This document shows positions 11,870-26,300 of a stretch of DNA of 64,000 nt, in pieces; positions within the stretch are counted from its first letter, which is position 1; each line of letters starts with the position of its first letter. The position numbers and the translations under genes were made by a program. The DNA lies in assembly GCA_049724395.1 (NCBI GenBank), contig JAUGWO010000109.1, forward strand, positions 62,001 to 126,000. Direction: 5' to 3'. The stretch comes from Spongospora subterranea f. sp. subterranea (taxonomy: Eukaryota; Endomyxa: Phytomyxea; Phytomyxea; Plasmodiophorida). Under the pieces are notes generated by a model. The model did no database searches. It saw only the letters and a program-made list of their open reading frames with translations, and was not told the origin of the DNA.

Positions 11870-14800
11870 ATGTCGGCGAAGAAACCGCCGCGAACCAAAA
11901 CCAAGCCGTCGCCAGGCAATACGCCCACGTTGTTCTCGTTTTTCTCACCGTCAGGTCGCGGAACGAAGTACGAAAGGCCGTCGAGCGCGCGCTCCGTCAT
12001 TGACGTCGATGCGGAAATGCAGGATGCTGTTCCAGTGAGTACCATGTAACTGCCTTCTTGTAGGGTTTGATGAGCTTATTCTCGTTAGGTGGCGTCTGTG
12101 CCATCGGCGATCGACTTCGACGTAAATGAAGATGACGTTCCAATCATTCAACGTCTTTCAGGACGTAATCCTGATCTCTCTCCTAGTTCCATTCCTCGTC
12201 AAAAACGATTAGAATCGTACGCTGGGGCAGTGGCGGAGGAAACCCCAACGAAAAAGCGTTCCCGATCCGTTCTTCCTACCCAGTTGCCGAAGTACGACGC
12301 TGCGGCGGCTTCAGATTCAGTCATGGCGCTTGATTCAATGGCGTTCGTTGCAAATGGGCCAAAGAATCTTGAACCCATTCAGAAAGTGACCATCAAGTCT
12401 GACAAGATTGCGGTAAAGGAGGCTATTTCAGCTCCTTCGTGGCAGACCAATCCTCAAGATTCAAAAGGGAACCACCGTGGTGACCCTGATTATGATCCGT
12501 CAACGATAATGGTTCCCAAGTCCGCTTTACAAAAAATGACTCCGGTAGCTGTCGCAAGTTCATCCCCGTTTTTAATCTGAAGATTTTTCTCGACAGGGAC
12601 AAAAACAGTATTGGGAAATCAAGATGAACCATTACGATATGATTCTGTTTTTCAAAATGGGTAAATTTTACGAGCTTTACGACGATGATGCAGTCATTGG
12701 GTAAAATTGGTGTTCATACACGGCTCCTGAATCGTTTTGATTCCCGAGTTGTTAACAGGAATAAGCATTTGAATCTTCTTTTCATGAGAGGCGATAGACC
12801 TCATACAGGATTCCCGGAAAAGGCTTTCCAAAAATATGCCCAACGTCTGGTCCGACTTGGATATAAAATTGCCCGGGTCGAGCAAGTTGAGACCCCGTTG
12901 GAAATGAAAGAACGGAATTCAAGCACAGGTTCCAAATCAAAGGTTTTTTTCTGAACCTTACAGAGTTCTGCCCTCTCCTGACAGTTTTCAAAAAAGGTCG
13001 TAAATCGCGAGCTATGTTCCGTTCTTACTAAAGGAACCTTAACGGATAACGAGTTAATTGGCCATGCCAGCGCCGTGTTTCTTTTGGCCTTGACTGAATC
13101 TCCTTCTGGTGGTGAATACGGGGTTTGTTTTTGCGACACTTCCACTTCTCGGTTCCATGTTGGTGAGGTACTGTAGTTTTCATCCCCAAGATTCGGCGCA
13201 TAGGTTGATTCAAATTTGTTGTCAGTTTGTCGATGATCCGCAGCGCACTCGACTACGAACCCTTCTTGCGTGTGTGTCTCCTGCAGAAATTGTTCTTCCG
13301 GCTTCCGGTTTGCATTCTTTGTCCGTTTCCATTCTTCGAAAAGATCTCCCAGCCAATGTCATTCGTAATTCTGTCCCTGGATCAAATCATCGCCAGGCCG
13401 TTATGGTTGTCGATTTCTTCTTCTTTTGCTTTTTTCTCATAAATGCTGCTAGGACATGCTGGCCGCGTATTTTCCCGACACACTGCCACCAACGTTGCTG
13501 GAAGCCACTGAGCTGGCAATGGCAGCAGTTGGCAACATATCCTCATACTTGCAGAGATGCCTCTTGGATGACGAATTGCTCAAAATTGGCTCTTTCCTGC
13601 CTTATGATTGCAATGATGCAGACACTAACATATTCATGGCTTTGGATGGTCAAACAATCGCCAACCTAGAGGTAATTTGTTGTCTGTAACTTCTGACAAC
13701 AACTCAAACTTCATCCTGATAAAGATTGTTCAAAACTCTGAAGGGGGTTTGCGAGGCTCCCTTTTGGAGTATATTGATCACTGTGTTACTCCGTTCGGTC
13801 ATCGCCGTTTACGCGAGTATGGAACTGTTTTCTTTCAAAGTGCTATCTAAGACCGTTTTTTTAGATGGATCATTCGGCCATTGTCGCGTTCCAAAGATAT
13901 TAATGACAGATTAGACGCGGTTCACGACCTTATAGAAAATTCTGAGCAAAGGTTAATCAATTCATCAGATTGTATCGCCGGTTTAATCGTCTGTAATTTC
14001 AGAGAGACGTTAAGAAGCGCTTTAAAAAAGTTGCCAGATCTGGGCCGTCTTCTTTCACGAATTCATGCGTATGCTTGTGGTCGTGACAACAAGGTACTCA
14101 TTCTGCTGTTTTCTTGTGATCTCTGTTCATTGTATTATAGGCGGTGATGTATGAAAATGTTGGTGCTGCACGCCTAAATATGTTTCTTGATGTTCTAGAG
14201 GGGTTTCGGCTTGCTACGTCGTGGTTTAGTGAAACTTCTAGTTTTGCGTCCCCTCTTTTACAAGGACTTACGACGTTAGGTCAACATTATCCTGATCTTT
14301 CACCCATTTTAGATACGTTTGAGAAAGCGTTTGATATACACGTAGGCAGTGAGTTCTCAACACTTTTACCTGTCGCTGATCTCATGTAGGCTGCTCGTCG
14401 TGATGGATTCGTTATTCCGTCTCCTGGTGTTGTCCCAGAATACGACGATGCTGAAAAAGATGTTAAAGGTGCTGAATATGAGTTGGAACAGCTGCTGAAA
14501 CAGGAAAGAAAAAACTTCAAAGATAGTACACTCTCGTTAGTTAATCCGTCTTTCATCAGTTTTAAGCACTACCTGAATTTGCAACAGATATATGTCCATA
14601 AGAACAATGAACGATATCAGTTGGAAATATCTGAAAATTGCATTGCGCGGAGAGGCCGCCTTCCGGTAGATTATGAAAAAGTAGCCAATCTGATACGTTT
14701 GTCCTGCTGCCCTTATTTACTGTCGTTGTAAGGTTTCGCAAAAAAAAGGATTTGTTCGGTACTACACGAAGGATATCCGATCCTGGGTGGAAGAACTTGA

Positions 14801-16239
14801 AAAGGCCAATGAAAAGGTTAAGATTTGCCTTTCTTTGAATTTCCTGGGATGCTCATTTTTTATGTTCAGAAAACGGCTGCTCTTTCCGTCGTTTCACGCC
14901 AACTGTTTGCTAAATTCTGTGAACACTATTCATCTTGGAGCGCCGCTGTGTCTGCCCTTGCAGATTTGGACTGCTTATGTGCGATGGCAATCACCAGTGA
15001 AGGATGTGATGGTTTGTGCATTCGGTTTGAAAAATACCTCATTTGAATATCTTTTTTGTTCCGCCTTCAGGTGAAGCAATGTGCCGTCCAGAGTTCGTCG
15101 ATAGGTCTTGTGTGTCATATCGTAAAAATTTTCAAAATCTCAAACTGATTTTAGGGATTATGATGTGCCTGCAACTCTTGAATTACGCGCTGCGCGACAT
15201 CCGTCATTGACTGTTTTATCACGTGACCACGCTGGCTCATTCATTCCGAACGACACTGTTATTGCTGGTCCGTCCAATCCTGCATCGTTCATTCTTGTCA
15301 CGGTAGCCACACTTTACATTGATTCCCCCATGTACCGTAACATGGTTTCGATATAGGGCCCAAATATGGGTGGTAAAAGCACATTGTTACGGCAGACCTG
15401 CATTTGCGTTATTCTTTCCCAGTTGGGATGTTATGTTCCTGCTGAGTTGTGCCGTTTAACCCCAGTTGATCGCATTTTTACTCGGTATGCTTTCGAGGAT
15501 ATTATCGTTATAAGCGTTAATTTGTCATAGTGTTGGAGCGTGTGATCGTATTCTCACAGGACAATCAACGTTTTTCGTTGAACTTGAAGAAACATCCACT
15601 ATTCTTCGCCAAGCGACTCGCAATTCTCTTGTAATCTTAGATGAACTGGGTCGAGGTACGTGTTTGCTTCTGCTGTATCTTCGATAGCTCATATCTCTTA
15701 GGAACCTCAACCTTTGATGGAACGGCAATTGCTTATGCGGTTGCACATCATCTCAGCCATAAGGTATCTTCTTTCCGATATTGCGGCATGTTTGTGACGA
15801 CATATCATTTAGACACGATGTCGTGCTTTATTCGCCACACATTATCATCTCTTATTAGACGAATTCCGTAATGACACTGACGTGGCTACTTATCATATGT
15901 CTTCCCGACTTGATCCACAAACACAATCGCTAACATTTCTCTATAAGTTTATCCCAGGAATCTGCCCTGCTTCTTTTGGGGTTAATGTAGCGAAGGTTTG
16001 TTTTTTGTCATTGTGGTCAGCTCTCAATGTGTCATTAATGAATGATTTCGGGTCGCTGTTTTTAGATGGCCGGCCTACCTGAAGAAGTGATTATTCAAGC
16101 GGCATCTGTCACATCGCAATTCGAAATGTCCACAGCAAAATCTCGCCGAGCGTTGTTACGGCAGATGGTCCAGCGAAAAAATGTCAGCGAAATTCGCAGA
16201 TTGTGTTCAGATATGGAAATTGCGTCCATATGTGGTTGA
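11870..16239 (+). CDS. MSH6: DNA mismatch repair protein MSH6
   Basis: MSH6 pairs with MSH2 as MutS-alpha, which recognises base mismatches and small loops in the nucleus. The gene is cut by at least ten short introns. The N-terminus ([10 protein letters not shown]...[12 protein letters not shown]) contains a PIP-box-like PCNA motif. The mismatch-binding domain shows [35 protein letters not shown] and [16 protein letters not shown]. Middle domains show [34 protein letters not shown] and the clamp. The ATPase has Walker [10 protein letters not shown] (near 15357), [16 protein letters not shown] sequence, Walker [23 protein letters not shown] and an STH-like THYH block. The last exon ends [11 protein letters not shown]...ASICG at 16239. 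The Phe-X-Glu mismatch motif is FYE in KFYELY. It is tail to tail with Bud32. Confidence 0.93.
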
Positions 16240-16339
16240 TGTCCAATCATTGTCATACTTATTACAACTCTCCAATCTTGGTCAGATTCTTGAAATTGGC
16301 TGACTCTAGGAGTCGTTGAATATTGAAGCAATGTTTATT

Positions 16340-17388
<1,049 letters not shown>

Positions 17389-17872
17389 AATTTACCACGG
17401 CGGGTCGTCGGCAATCCCGCTAAAATGATTGTCCGTGGCCGTGGACTGCCTTACAACTTTACACAAAAACAGATTTCAAACCCGCGCTTCCGAGGAAAGT
17501 CGTGTGTCGCCTCAAAACATGATTTCACGCCACTCTTCTGCTTGTATGGATCCAATTCTCTCTTTGCGTTGTATTTTGGAAATTAACGGGACTGTGTTGT
17601 CTGTGAATTCGTTCATCGTCAAGGCAGTGTCGAAAGAACAACCATAACGACACGCGAAAGAGGTTCCCAGGTGACAGTTCGCGTGTGAAACATTGTTTTC
17701 GCGGAACCGGTTGAATTTGATGGCGATCTTTGGCGGACAGTTGGGACGTGGTTGTCTGATGACGGTGACGGGTACATATACTATATACACCAGATGTGAC
17801 ATAAAACCGCGACCCACTCCACAGTCGCCACTTGAGTTTAACCTGTCCAGTTTTTAGGGGAATTGGCCAATC
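17389..17872. promoter_or_regulatory. Divergent promoter region between TP53RK and the Rieske gene
   Basis: These 484 bp separate the start codons of two genes transcribed in opposite directions, so both promoters should lie here. Only short frames occur. I could not identify a specific factor site. Confidence 0.4.
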
Positions 17873-18748
17873 GTGGTCTCGTCCATACCCATGATGCTGG
17901 CGTCATTTCGCAGGGTTCGGCCGAGTCAGGTTGCGAAATGGGGACGATTTCTGTCCAGCGGGCCTGAGGGTGGACAATACAGATCCGTCGATACCAATTT
18001 TGAAACCACCAAAAAGGAAGCTATTTCCTCTGGGGCCCCGGTTTCCAACCGCACCATTAACTATTTAACCCTTGGAGGCGGCAGGTAAAATTTGCAATTC
18101 AATACGAAAACGGTTTCTTATTTGCCAAAATCAGGTTTTTATATGCATCAATGGGTCGCGTTGCCGTCATGAAATTCATCGCCAGCATGAGCGCAAGCGC
18201 TGACGTTCTTGCTCTCGCCTCGATTGAAGTTGATCTGGGCAAGATTCCAGAGGTTGCTTCATTGTTGCCTTCTCTCTAAAAGTGGCATCTGATCGGATCA
18301 ATAGGGTTCTACAGCCACTGTCAAATGGCGGGGAAAACCTGTTTTCATTCGGCACAGGACATCTTCAGATATCAGCCGAGCGGAAGCCGACGATACCGCC
18401 GAACTTCGAGATCCTGAACGCGATTCTGAGAGAGCGCAACGGCCAGAATGGTAAGTTGAAGTCGGGATTCGCTGTTCTGTAGCTCATCTTTATCAGGCTG
18501 ATCGTTTTGGGAGTTTGCACACATCTTGGTTGTGTCCCTATCTCGGATTCAGGGGACTATAAGGGGTGGTTTTGCCCTTGCCATGGTACCATTCACATAC
18601 GTGCAGATGATACGACTGCCAACTGATTTGTTCTCAACAAGGGTCTCACTATGACATTTCGGGGAGAATTCGAAAAGGCCCGGCACCGCTCAATCTTGAG
18701 ATTCCGACATATACGTTTACAGATGATAACAAAGTTATCATCGGATAA
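17873..18748 (+). CDS. UQCRFS1: Rieske iron-sulfur protein of complex III
   Basis: The 2Fe-2S subunit of cytochrome bc1 that passes electrons from ubiquinol to cytochrome c1. Exons 17873-18084, 18135-18252, 18305-18450, 18497-18585 and 18642-18748 join in frame to 223 codons. An Arg-rich N-terminus ([22 protein letters not shown]) fits mitochondrial import. [19 protein letters not shown] is the transmembrane anchor start, followed by a hinge [13 protein letters not shown] and the domain entry [15 protein letters not shown]. The cluster loops are CTHLGCVP and CPCHGSHYD, with all four ligands present. The end is [14 protein letters not shown]...VIIG, as in the family. It is convergent with pyruvate kinase, 124 bp apart. 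Confidence 0.95.
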
Positions 18749-18872
18749 TTGTTTCGACAGACATTTGGATTCCGTTATCAAAATACAGTTATCAAGAGTC
18801 AAATTCGGTAAAATTACGCTAGCTGAAATAATTTTGACGCTAGGAAAAACAAGATTTTTGATCATTTAGAAA

Positions 18873-20951
18873 TTAACACACAGTAATGACTTTGAGTTGC
18901 GATGTAGTACCAGGCCTGCCTTCCATTGTACCGATCGTTGCCACAATAATGTCGCCTTTTCTGCACATGCCTAACTTCTTGGCAACGCTGATGACTCGGG
19001 AAATAAGTGAATCGCTGCCGCTCATTGCGCCGACCAAGAGTGGCATCAAACCACGCGACAGAAGGGCTTGCCGAGCAGTTTGTTCATTAGCGGTGATGCA
19101 TAAGCATGGGACATTCGGACGATATTTTGAAACGAATCGGGAAGTGGTACCAGATTCGGTCAAAACCACTAACAACGACGCTTTCAGATCCAACGCCGTT
19201 TTAACTGCAGATGACGATATGGCTTCCGGAATACTAACGGGTTTTGAAACTGAAGACCGGATAGCATTGAACGTCTCCAGGTTGTCAACATTTTCTTCAG
19301 CTTCCCTAACAATGATAGCCATCATCTTCAACAGATAACTATCAGCGCAACACGATTTTCAGTAAAAATGTTTTGAATACCTTAAGTGCAGCGATTGGGT
19401 ACTATTGAGAAAAATGTTCAAAAAGGGATAAAAATATGCGAAAACTGACTCCTCACTTTTCCTTTGGCGGTTTCACCAGAAAGCATAACACAGTCTGTTC
19501 CATCAAAAACTGCGTTGGCTACATCGCTAGTTTCGGCTCGAGTTGGGGACGGATTGCTAATCATCGAATCAAGCATTTGGGTAGCCGTAACTACATTCAA
19601 CGATATTATTGGGGATTTCACAGACAGTAACTACACTTGCGACATACCAACGAATTTTCCTGCAATATTGCACTTGCGAATCATCATCTTTTGAGCTAGG
19701 GCAACTTGCTCAATCGGGATTTCGACCCCCAAATCTCCACGGGCAACCATGATACCATCACTGACTGCTAGAATCTCGTCAAAATTGTCCATTCCTAAAT
19801 TTGATTGAGCAAGAAAACGCGACGTAATAGGGAGAAGAACACCTTCTTGATTCTCGATTTTGGATATAATTTTGATATTTTTCCCAGCTTCCCCAAGAAT
19901 TTTACGGATAGTTTCAACACATTCGGCATTTCGAACGAACGAGGCAGCAATGAAATCAACCCCCTGGGCAACACCGAATTCTATGTCAGCGACGTCTTTA
20001 GCGGTCACGGCTGGTAGATCAACAATGACTCCAGGAAGATTGACTCCCTGATAACAAATCAGAAAAGTAATTCCTATTTCGCAGCATCTTATTACTTTCG
20101 TCGAGCCCAACATTCCAGAATTTAATGCTTCACAGACAACGGTATCATCAGTGATAGATTTAACAATCATCGCAAGAAGTCCATCATCAATCATGATGCG
20201 ATTCCCAACACGCACCACTTTCGGAAGATTCGCATATTGAACAAACACCTGAGTGTTATCCCCTATACGGGATATTAAAACCAAAAAAATGGAATGAAAC
20301 AAACAGCCACCTTCAAATTCTTTCCCGCATTTCAATTTGAATTCCTGGCCTTTTTGAATAGAGACCTCACCTACGACCTTCCCGGTTCGGATCTCAGGTC
20401 CTGACGGGAAAAATTTAGCCGCAACGGCGAATAGGAATACTAATCTGAACCTTTCGTATCAAGCATAATGGCGCAAATTCGCTTGCTTGCTTCGGTGCTC
20501 TTGCGTAAATTGGCAATAACAGAAGCGTGATATTCATGGGTTCCATGTGAAAAATTCATCCTTATCACAAAATCACAGCTTCAGTGAGGACGATGAAAAA
20601 TAAGATAGGTTTGGGAAACCTGGCGCAGTTCATGCCTTCTTCGACTAAGGAAGTCATCATCTCTACAGAATTTGTCACTGGCCCAATAGTGCAGATAATT
20701 TTGGTTTGGGAGGGAAAGGGCTTTGAATCGACTAACGATCGCGATTCACGACGAAGATGGAACGGATCGGTTGAGGTCGAACCACCGATGGGCGATAACT
20801 TCGGGGACGCCATTGGAGAATACGTCGAGCGAGGCGATGCCCGCCGTGCCAGGAAATCCTCCTCTGGTATTGACAGGCTCATCTGGATCGGAGAGGAAGG
20901 CATCAAATCTTCAAGTTTGCTGAACGGTGCGACACACGACCGAGATAACAA
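18873..20951 (-). CDS. PK: Pyruvate kinase
   Basis: Converts phosphoenolpyruvate and ADP to pyruvate and ATP, the last step of glycolysis. Multiple exons lie on the minus strand. The first (20565-20951) carries about 75 residues of Ser/Pro-rich extension before [17 protein letters not shown]. Then follow [30 protein letters not shown], the B domain, [18 protein letters not shown], the signature [54 protein letters not shown] and an allosteric C domain ending KVITVC. All catalytic signatures are visible. The long N-terminal extension is unusual; it could be regulatory or hold a targeting signal. It shares its 3' spacer with the Rieske gene. Confidence 0.94.
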
Positions 20952-21349
20952 TGATAATTAACAAGTGGACCGAGTCCGTGAAATTGACGTGTGTAGACAC
21001 ACTGGGAGTCGGGGTAAGATACACATCATGTGGTGTAGCGTAATGCCGAGAATCCGCGACCGGAGGGGGCTGCACCTCCAGTCATCTTAGATACATATCA
21101 TGGCCGACCGCCTCTGCCTCTGGCGCTGTTTCCCAGGACTGAAATAATTCTCAATCATGGGCGAATGTTCACGTGGGCTTCATCTGCTTCTCGATAACGA
21201 GGGGATCCTACTTGAAAAAAGTTTGTCACACCTCGTGTCATATTCCAGTTTTTGTCGATTATAAGCCGCTAGAGTGTTTTTTTAATGGTTTCTTGGTGGT
21301 TACTGTGTTTGCATTGACATTTCCGTCGCGCTCTGCCAGATGCGATTTG
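20952..21349. other. Spacer upstream of pyruvate kinase
   Basis: About 400 bp lacking a recognisable gene. It contains the pyruvate kinase upstream region on one side and the 3' end of the next minus-strand gene on the other. Confidence 0.45.
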
Positions 21350-22370
21350 TTATTTTGCAGCGCGTGACGCGTAGAATTTGAACGTGTTTGGAAGCAGATA
21401 AAAGAACAGCTCCGGATCGTCCATAGGAATCCCTAACGACAGAGCGACGTCATCTAAGTACATCTAGAAAACAAAACACCCGTTTAGCTCAGATCACGCC
21501 CAAGACAACACTTTACAGACGTGGCCCTACTCTGGAATATTCGACAATAACGACTTTACCTGCTGTCGTCTGAGATTGGCGACGATATTCTCCTCTGAAA
21601 AGAGTGGAACATGTAATCGTGAGCCAGCGAGTCGTTATTTGCTGTTGCTGGCCTGATGGCAACGCATGGTTCGGCGCGTTGTGGCCAGAATCCATTGCCG
21701 AAATGACAGACGCTTGGTCGGTCAACGGAAGGTATCGCCGCCAAGGCTGGGCATCGATATCCTAATGAACGAATCAGATACGGTTTCCAAACGGAGTAGA
21801 AATCGAATAACATGATCGGTATTACAAAAGGTGAGGCCAGTTCGTCCATCTGTTCCAATATACGCCACACATGTGTTTTGCCCAATCAGCCCGACATTAC
21901 AGTCCTCGTCGTCGTCCCAACATTCCGATACCTGATCGCAGTGCGTCAACATGGCGACAAGATCATTGGCAATGTTGTGCACGTACTGTGACAATGATGG
22001 GTTTCCCAAAGGCGGATTGGCGGTCAACCCCTATAATAGTCCAAAATCTCATGGCTAATCAAATGCAAACCCATGGCGAACAATACGATTCTTGATGAGC
22101 GATGCATTCCAATAGGAGGAAACGGGAATCACCTCGAACGAGATGGAGTTGAAAACAGGCTCCATGAACACCTATAATTGATCGCGATCTAAATGGGGTC
22201 CAGAACCAGAGCAGGCGCAGGCGTACAGATACGACTCGGAACCGCTCCAGAATGGTCAGGGCGATATCCAGCCGGGATTGCTGTCTGAGATGGGAGAACG
22301 CCCCGCTTTTGATGGCGTCCAGTACGTCATTGAGATAGTCTTGCCGGAGATGGTGGTAGAGCGCTTCCAT
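21350..22370 (-). CDS. Unrecognised intron-rich gene
   Basis: The first exon starts MEALYHHLRQDYLNDVLDA (22370) and is helical. Later exons include GNPSLSQYVHNIANDLVAML and CWDDDEDCNVGLIGQ. The last exon reads YLDDVALSLGIPMDDPELFF...YASRAAK and stops at 21350. At least four frames must be joined across short introns, and the middle exons are ambiguous. No family comes to mind. The clear start exon and terminal exon with good acceptor sites argue for a real gene. Confidence 0.5.
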
Positions 22371-22494
22371 GGGAATCGGATGCCCAACGGTACCCGTTCA
22401 ACTAGTGACCCGATCTAAACAACAGCTGAACCGAAGTGATGAACACCTCCCAAGATCGAAGATGGTTGCGATCAGATTAAATCAGTTTCGTTTA

Positions 22495-23121
22495 TCAGCA
22501 TATATGATCTTGAGCAAATTCGCGAATCGCTGATAAAGCAGATTGGTCACATTCTTCCTGAGGACGTTTAGATCTTTTGGGAACCGTTAGAGAGTGATCG
22601 CCGCCGTCGAAGATATGAATCGTGGTCAGATTATGGAGCTGATTGCAGAGCAATTTGAGCTGAGAGACGGGGCACATACGATCCCGGGTCCCCTGAATAA
22701 ACAATATGGGCGTTTTGGTTTCCCTGAGGATCTGGTCCCTGATCTTGCCCTTCCCTGCCACCAGCGGGTATGAGAAGCAGATGATGGCGGCGGCGTCAAC
22801 TCTGGGATCGGCCGCGGCGTGGCAAGCGACTCTCGATCCCATCGACCTGCCCGCCATGATGATTTGGGCGTCGCGGTATATGGAGCGCGTCGTCATGAAC
22901 TCTTGAACGTGCTGCTCGACCAGATTGTGTAGGGCAGGAGGAGGTCGTTTGGTTGGCGCCATCATGTAATCGTAATCAAATGGACGGACCAAACCGATTT
23001 CGCCCAGTAGGCGAATCCATTTCTGACAATGGTGGGTTTTGATCCCAGCGCCGGCGCCATGGCTGAACAGGAACACGATGGGGTTCGGGCCGAGACTCGG
23101 CGAGCTGGTCGTGCAACTCAT
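22495..23121 (-). CDS. TEX30/KANSL3-like alpha/beta hydrolase
   Basis: An intronless 208-codon gene of the small alpha/beta-hydrolase family that includes TEX30 and the hydrolase-like part of KANSL3. It shows VFLFSHGAGAGIKTHH (oxyanion-hole strand and HGAG), the nucleophile elbow GRSMGS (Ser93), an acid residue in GTRDRMCP (Asp147) and the catalytic His in FDGGDHSL (His176). All triad residues are present, so it is probably an active hydrolase. Its substrate is unknown; the family is poorly characterised. No signal peptide is visible, so it is likely cytosolic. Confidence 0.87.
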   Translation of the reverse strand: MSCTTSSPSLGPNPIVFLFSHGAGAGIKTHHCQKWIRLLGEIGLVRPFDYDYMMAPTKRPPPALHNLVEQHVQEFMTTRSIYRDAQIIMAGRSMGSRVACHAAADPRVDAAAIICFSYPLVAGKGKIRDQILRETKTPILFIQGTRDRMCPVSQLKLLCNQLHNLTTIHIFDGGDHSLTVPKRSKRPQEECDQSALSAIREFAQDHIC

Positions 23122-23352
23122 GCCTATGGATAGGGATGATGAGTTTGATCCGGCCCAAGTGAGGCGTCAACGCCAGGTCAAAAGGGTAGCTCCGAGTGCC
23201 GCGTCAGCTATTTCTGGAACCGCTAACAACGCCTTTCAACGCATTCCCTAAACCATTCCGTGATCATAATATCTACAGTTGGTCGGTGAATCGTCACCAC
23301 TCAATTCTGTACATATCAATACATTTGTTATAGAAGAATCTGAAATTGGTTT

Positions 23353-26300
23353 TTATAGGGCTTCGGTATCAGGTTTGCTAGTTGCCAATCTTTCCAGTGC
23401 TGCAGCGGCTTTGTCTTGTTGTCTTTGTTTATCTTTCAGAGACATAGATGGGACATTAAATGCCCTTTCCAAAGCAGAGAGGAAATTCCTCATTGGTAAG
23501 TAAGTCAGGACCAAGCTGATTGCCGAGGTCAGCATTTCTACAGCCATGATGCACAGCTGGACAACAAGTTGATTCTCGATTAACTTGGTCCACGCCGTTT
23601 GGTTGACGCCTCTGATAATATATGCATGGAATACCCAATCGTTGAAAGTTGTTTCATCACTGCTAACTACAGGCACAACGGACGCTGTCATTGACATGCC
23701 CTGAATGGGAACGTCTTGCTCCACATAAATTCCTTCGCTAGAAAACGAGCTAGCCATTCCACGACTCAGTATACCCTGGTCATTTAGATTTGTTCCATAT
23801 TGATCGCCACTAGTAGACTAATATTGATATCAGCAAATATAGACCGATTCAATTTGCCTTGTGCTTACAGCGGATACGGACGACAGCAACTTGAAAGACC
23901 GCCCGCGCTTATCCCATGCATACATGCCTGGGCCAATTTATTCAGACTTACACTTCAGAAATCATGTTTTTGATCTGTCTCACCGAAATATCCATAGCGA
24001 AATGCCTCGAGTGCAGGATCCCAAATGTCCAGTTTTCCGTTGGCAGCATCTCCTGCCACTAAAACCCCCGCAAATCCCGAATGACCAATTGTTCCACCTA
24101 GATCTGATTAATATTCAACTGAGAGATTGATGTGATGACGAAAGTGATTACCAATAAGGTCGGTAATTGAGGCGACAACCAATCGGATAACAACAGGAGC
24201 GTCGCTGAGTTTTGGTCCCAGCGGCGATGCGAGGAGTTGTGGACTGCTCTCCGCGAAACTATTGAACTGCGAATGTGTCCATAAATCAGTTGTAACCAGT
24301 GACGGGCTTGCTGATGTATTTGAGGAGTCTGCCAACGCTTGAACAATCGGTAATATCGGCATTGGACTGCCGACAGAATCTTGATAACTGCTTGCAATTA
24401 TTATGGATTCGCTGCAACAATAAACGGTGAGAACCGTGAAACGAGGTTGTATCAGGACATACCTGTTCACTATGGCAACGAATTCGACGTTAAAAATATT
24501 TGTAAGATCCTTCAGTTTGGTGTTGATTATGTCGTTACTCACACCACTTCTTGCTGCAGCCGCAACAAAATCAAACCCAGCCCAGCCATTTAAAAACTGC
24601 TCCATATTATGAGCCTTTGTTGACGTCAAATCGTGCATAAATAATCCCTACGAAAAGGGGCAACACACATATACTAAGGGATGGTAGACCGGAGATTTAG
24701 AGGAATTAATTCACCTCGGAACTAGCGGAAGTAAAATCAGCGACAGATGCCTGTATCAATGCGCGATTGATGAACACCAATCCCAATAAGATACTCTGGA
24801 CAAACAGCGCTTTCGAGAGAAAAGAGAAAAGGACAGCCTTGTTTGCTTTCAAGCGCCTGATGGTCTCATTAAACTCTTTCAGCCTATGCGAACCAAAACA
24901 TGACCCATACTCTATTTGCTATGAAACGATGGCAAACCTTTTCTGCTTGACAGACTCGATCAGTTTCTCCATTGGCGTAATCAGTTTAGCAACTAACAAT
25001 GAGTTAAAGCTTCCATTCAAAATAAGTGCTACCGTTTTACCTGTCATTTGCATCGTCACTATTCCCAATAGAAGCATAAATACTGCGAACGGTACGTGCC
25101 AAGCAATTGCGACGTTGACAGTATGATGAACAGCTGCATCCCGGATACCAAAAACGTAGACTCCAGCAACAGGTATCTCAGGGATATTTACAACCTGATC
25201 ACCGAGTTTCGACTCTGGGAGCGCTGCCACTGATATAACGAACCCGTCATCACCTAGAGTTGTGTGAACAGAATTACAGATCTGCAGGAAGTACTTTATC
25301 AAGGATTGCACCTAATGTAATTTGACTGGACATTGGTTGGCCCCCGTTTCCATATGCTGATTCGAGGAAACCCTGGTCAATATTTTGATGGACCAAAGGG
25401 AACTCTGGAGCATCATTTCCTGATTCCCGAACCAGATATGAATAAGCTGTTGCCCACGACCCACCAGGCTGCTTTGTTAGCACCGCAGTGAATCCTCCTT
25501 TGCTCTGGTTCGCTAATGACGAGAACGTATCATATATTCGAGGAGTGATTGCATCGCCTATCTATCGTTTGAATTTGCGAAATCGTCACGAAAATTCGAT
25601 ACCAACCTATAATGTGAAATCCTTGAATGGTGTTTGTCGCGCAAAATAGCGGAGATATGATGAATCTACATAGAGTCTTTTCCGGACGGCGATACGAATC
25701 AAGATTGAGGTTGATGTGATTATCACCTGTACCATACTCAGGAGCAGATACACTTGAAAACAGGCTCTCATCGACAAGTAAGCTTGTCATCAGCTACAGA
25801 TACTCTTCAGCAATCAACATGCCACAAACTATCGAAACTGCACCTGTTTCCCCGAGCTCGCGAACCTGGACATATATACATCGAGGATGCCACTTGGATT
25901 GAACAGTTGACCTCGCGCGCTTGTCGGGATCGCCCCTGCGACAACAGCCCCGGCGCGGTCTACCCCGAAGAAGAACTCGACGCGCCGGTTCTGCTGCTCG
26001 TTCGCCATCCGCACGTGCGCCTGCTCCTTATAGGCTTCATCACCGATCTGAATCGATTGACAAATGGCACTGGTGCTGATGTTCATAGCGTAGTTCAGCG
26101 CTCCCAATCGCTATACAGTGTAACACAAAACCACATGTGATCAGTCGTCGTGTCATCATATTCGTTACCGACTACAGAGAGTGACCGGGGGGTCGATCGC
26201 ATGGCTCATGGCCAACCCTCAACCCCGACCGGCCAGGATCGGCGGCTGCTGTGTCTGGCGCGTACCAGGTTCTCCAGTTTCTGGTTGTATTGGTAGCTCA

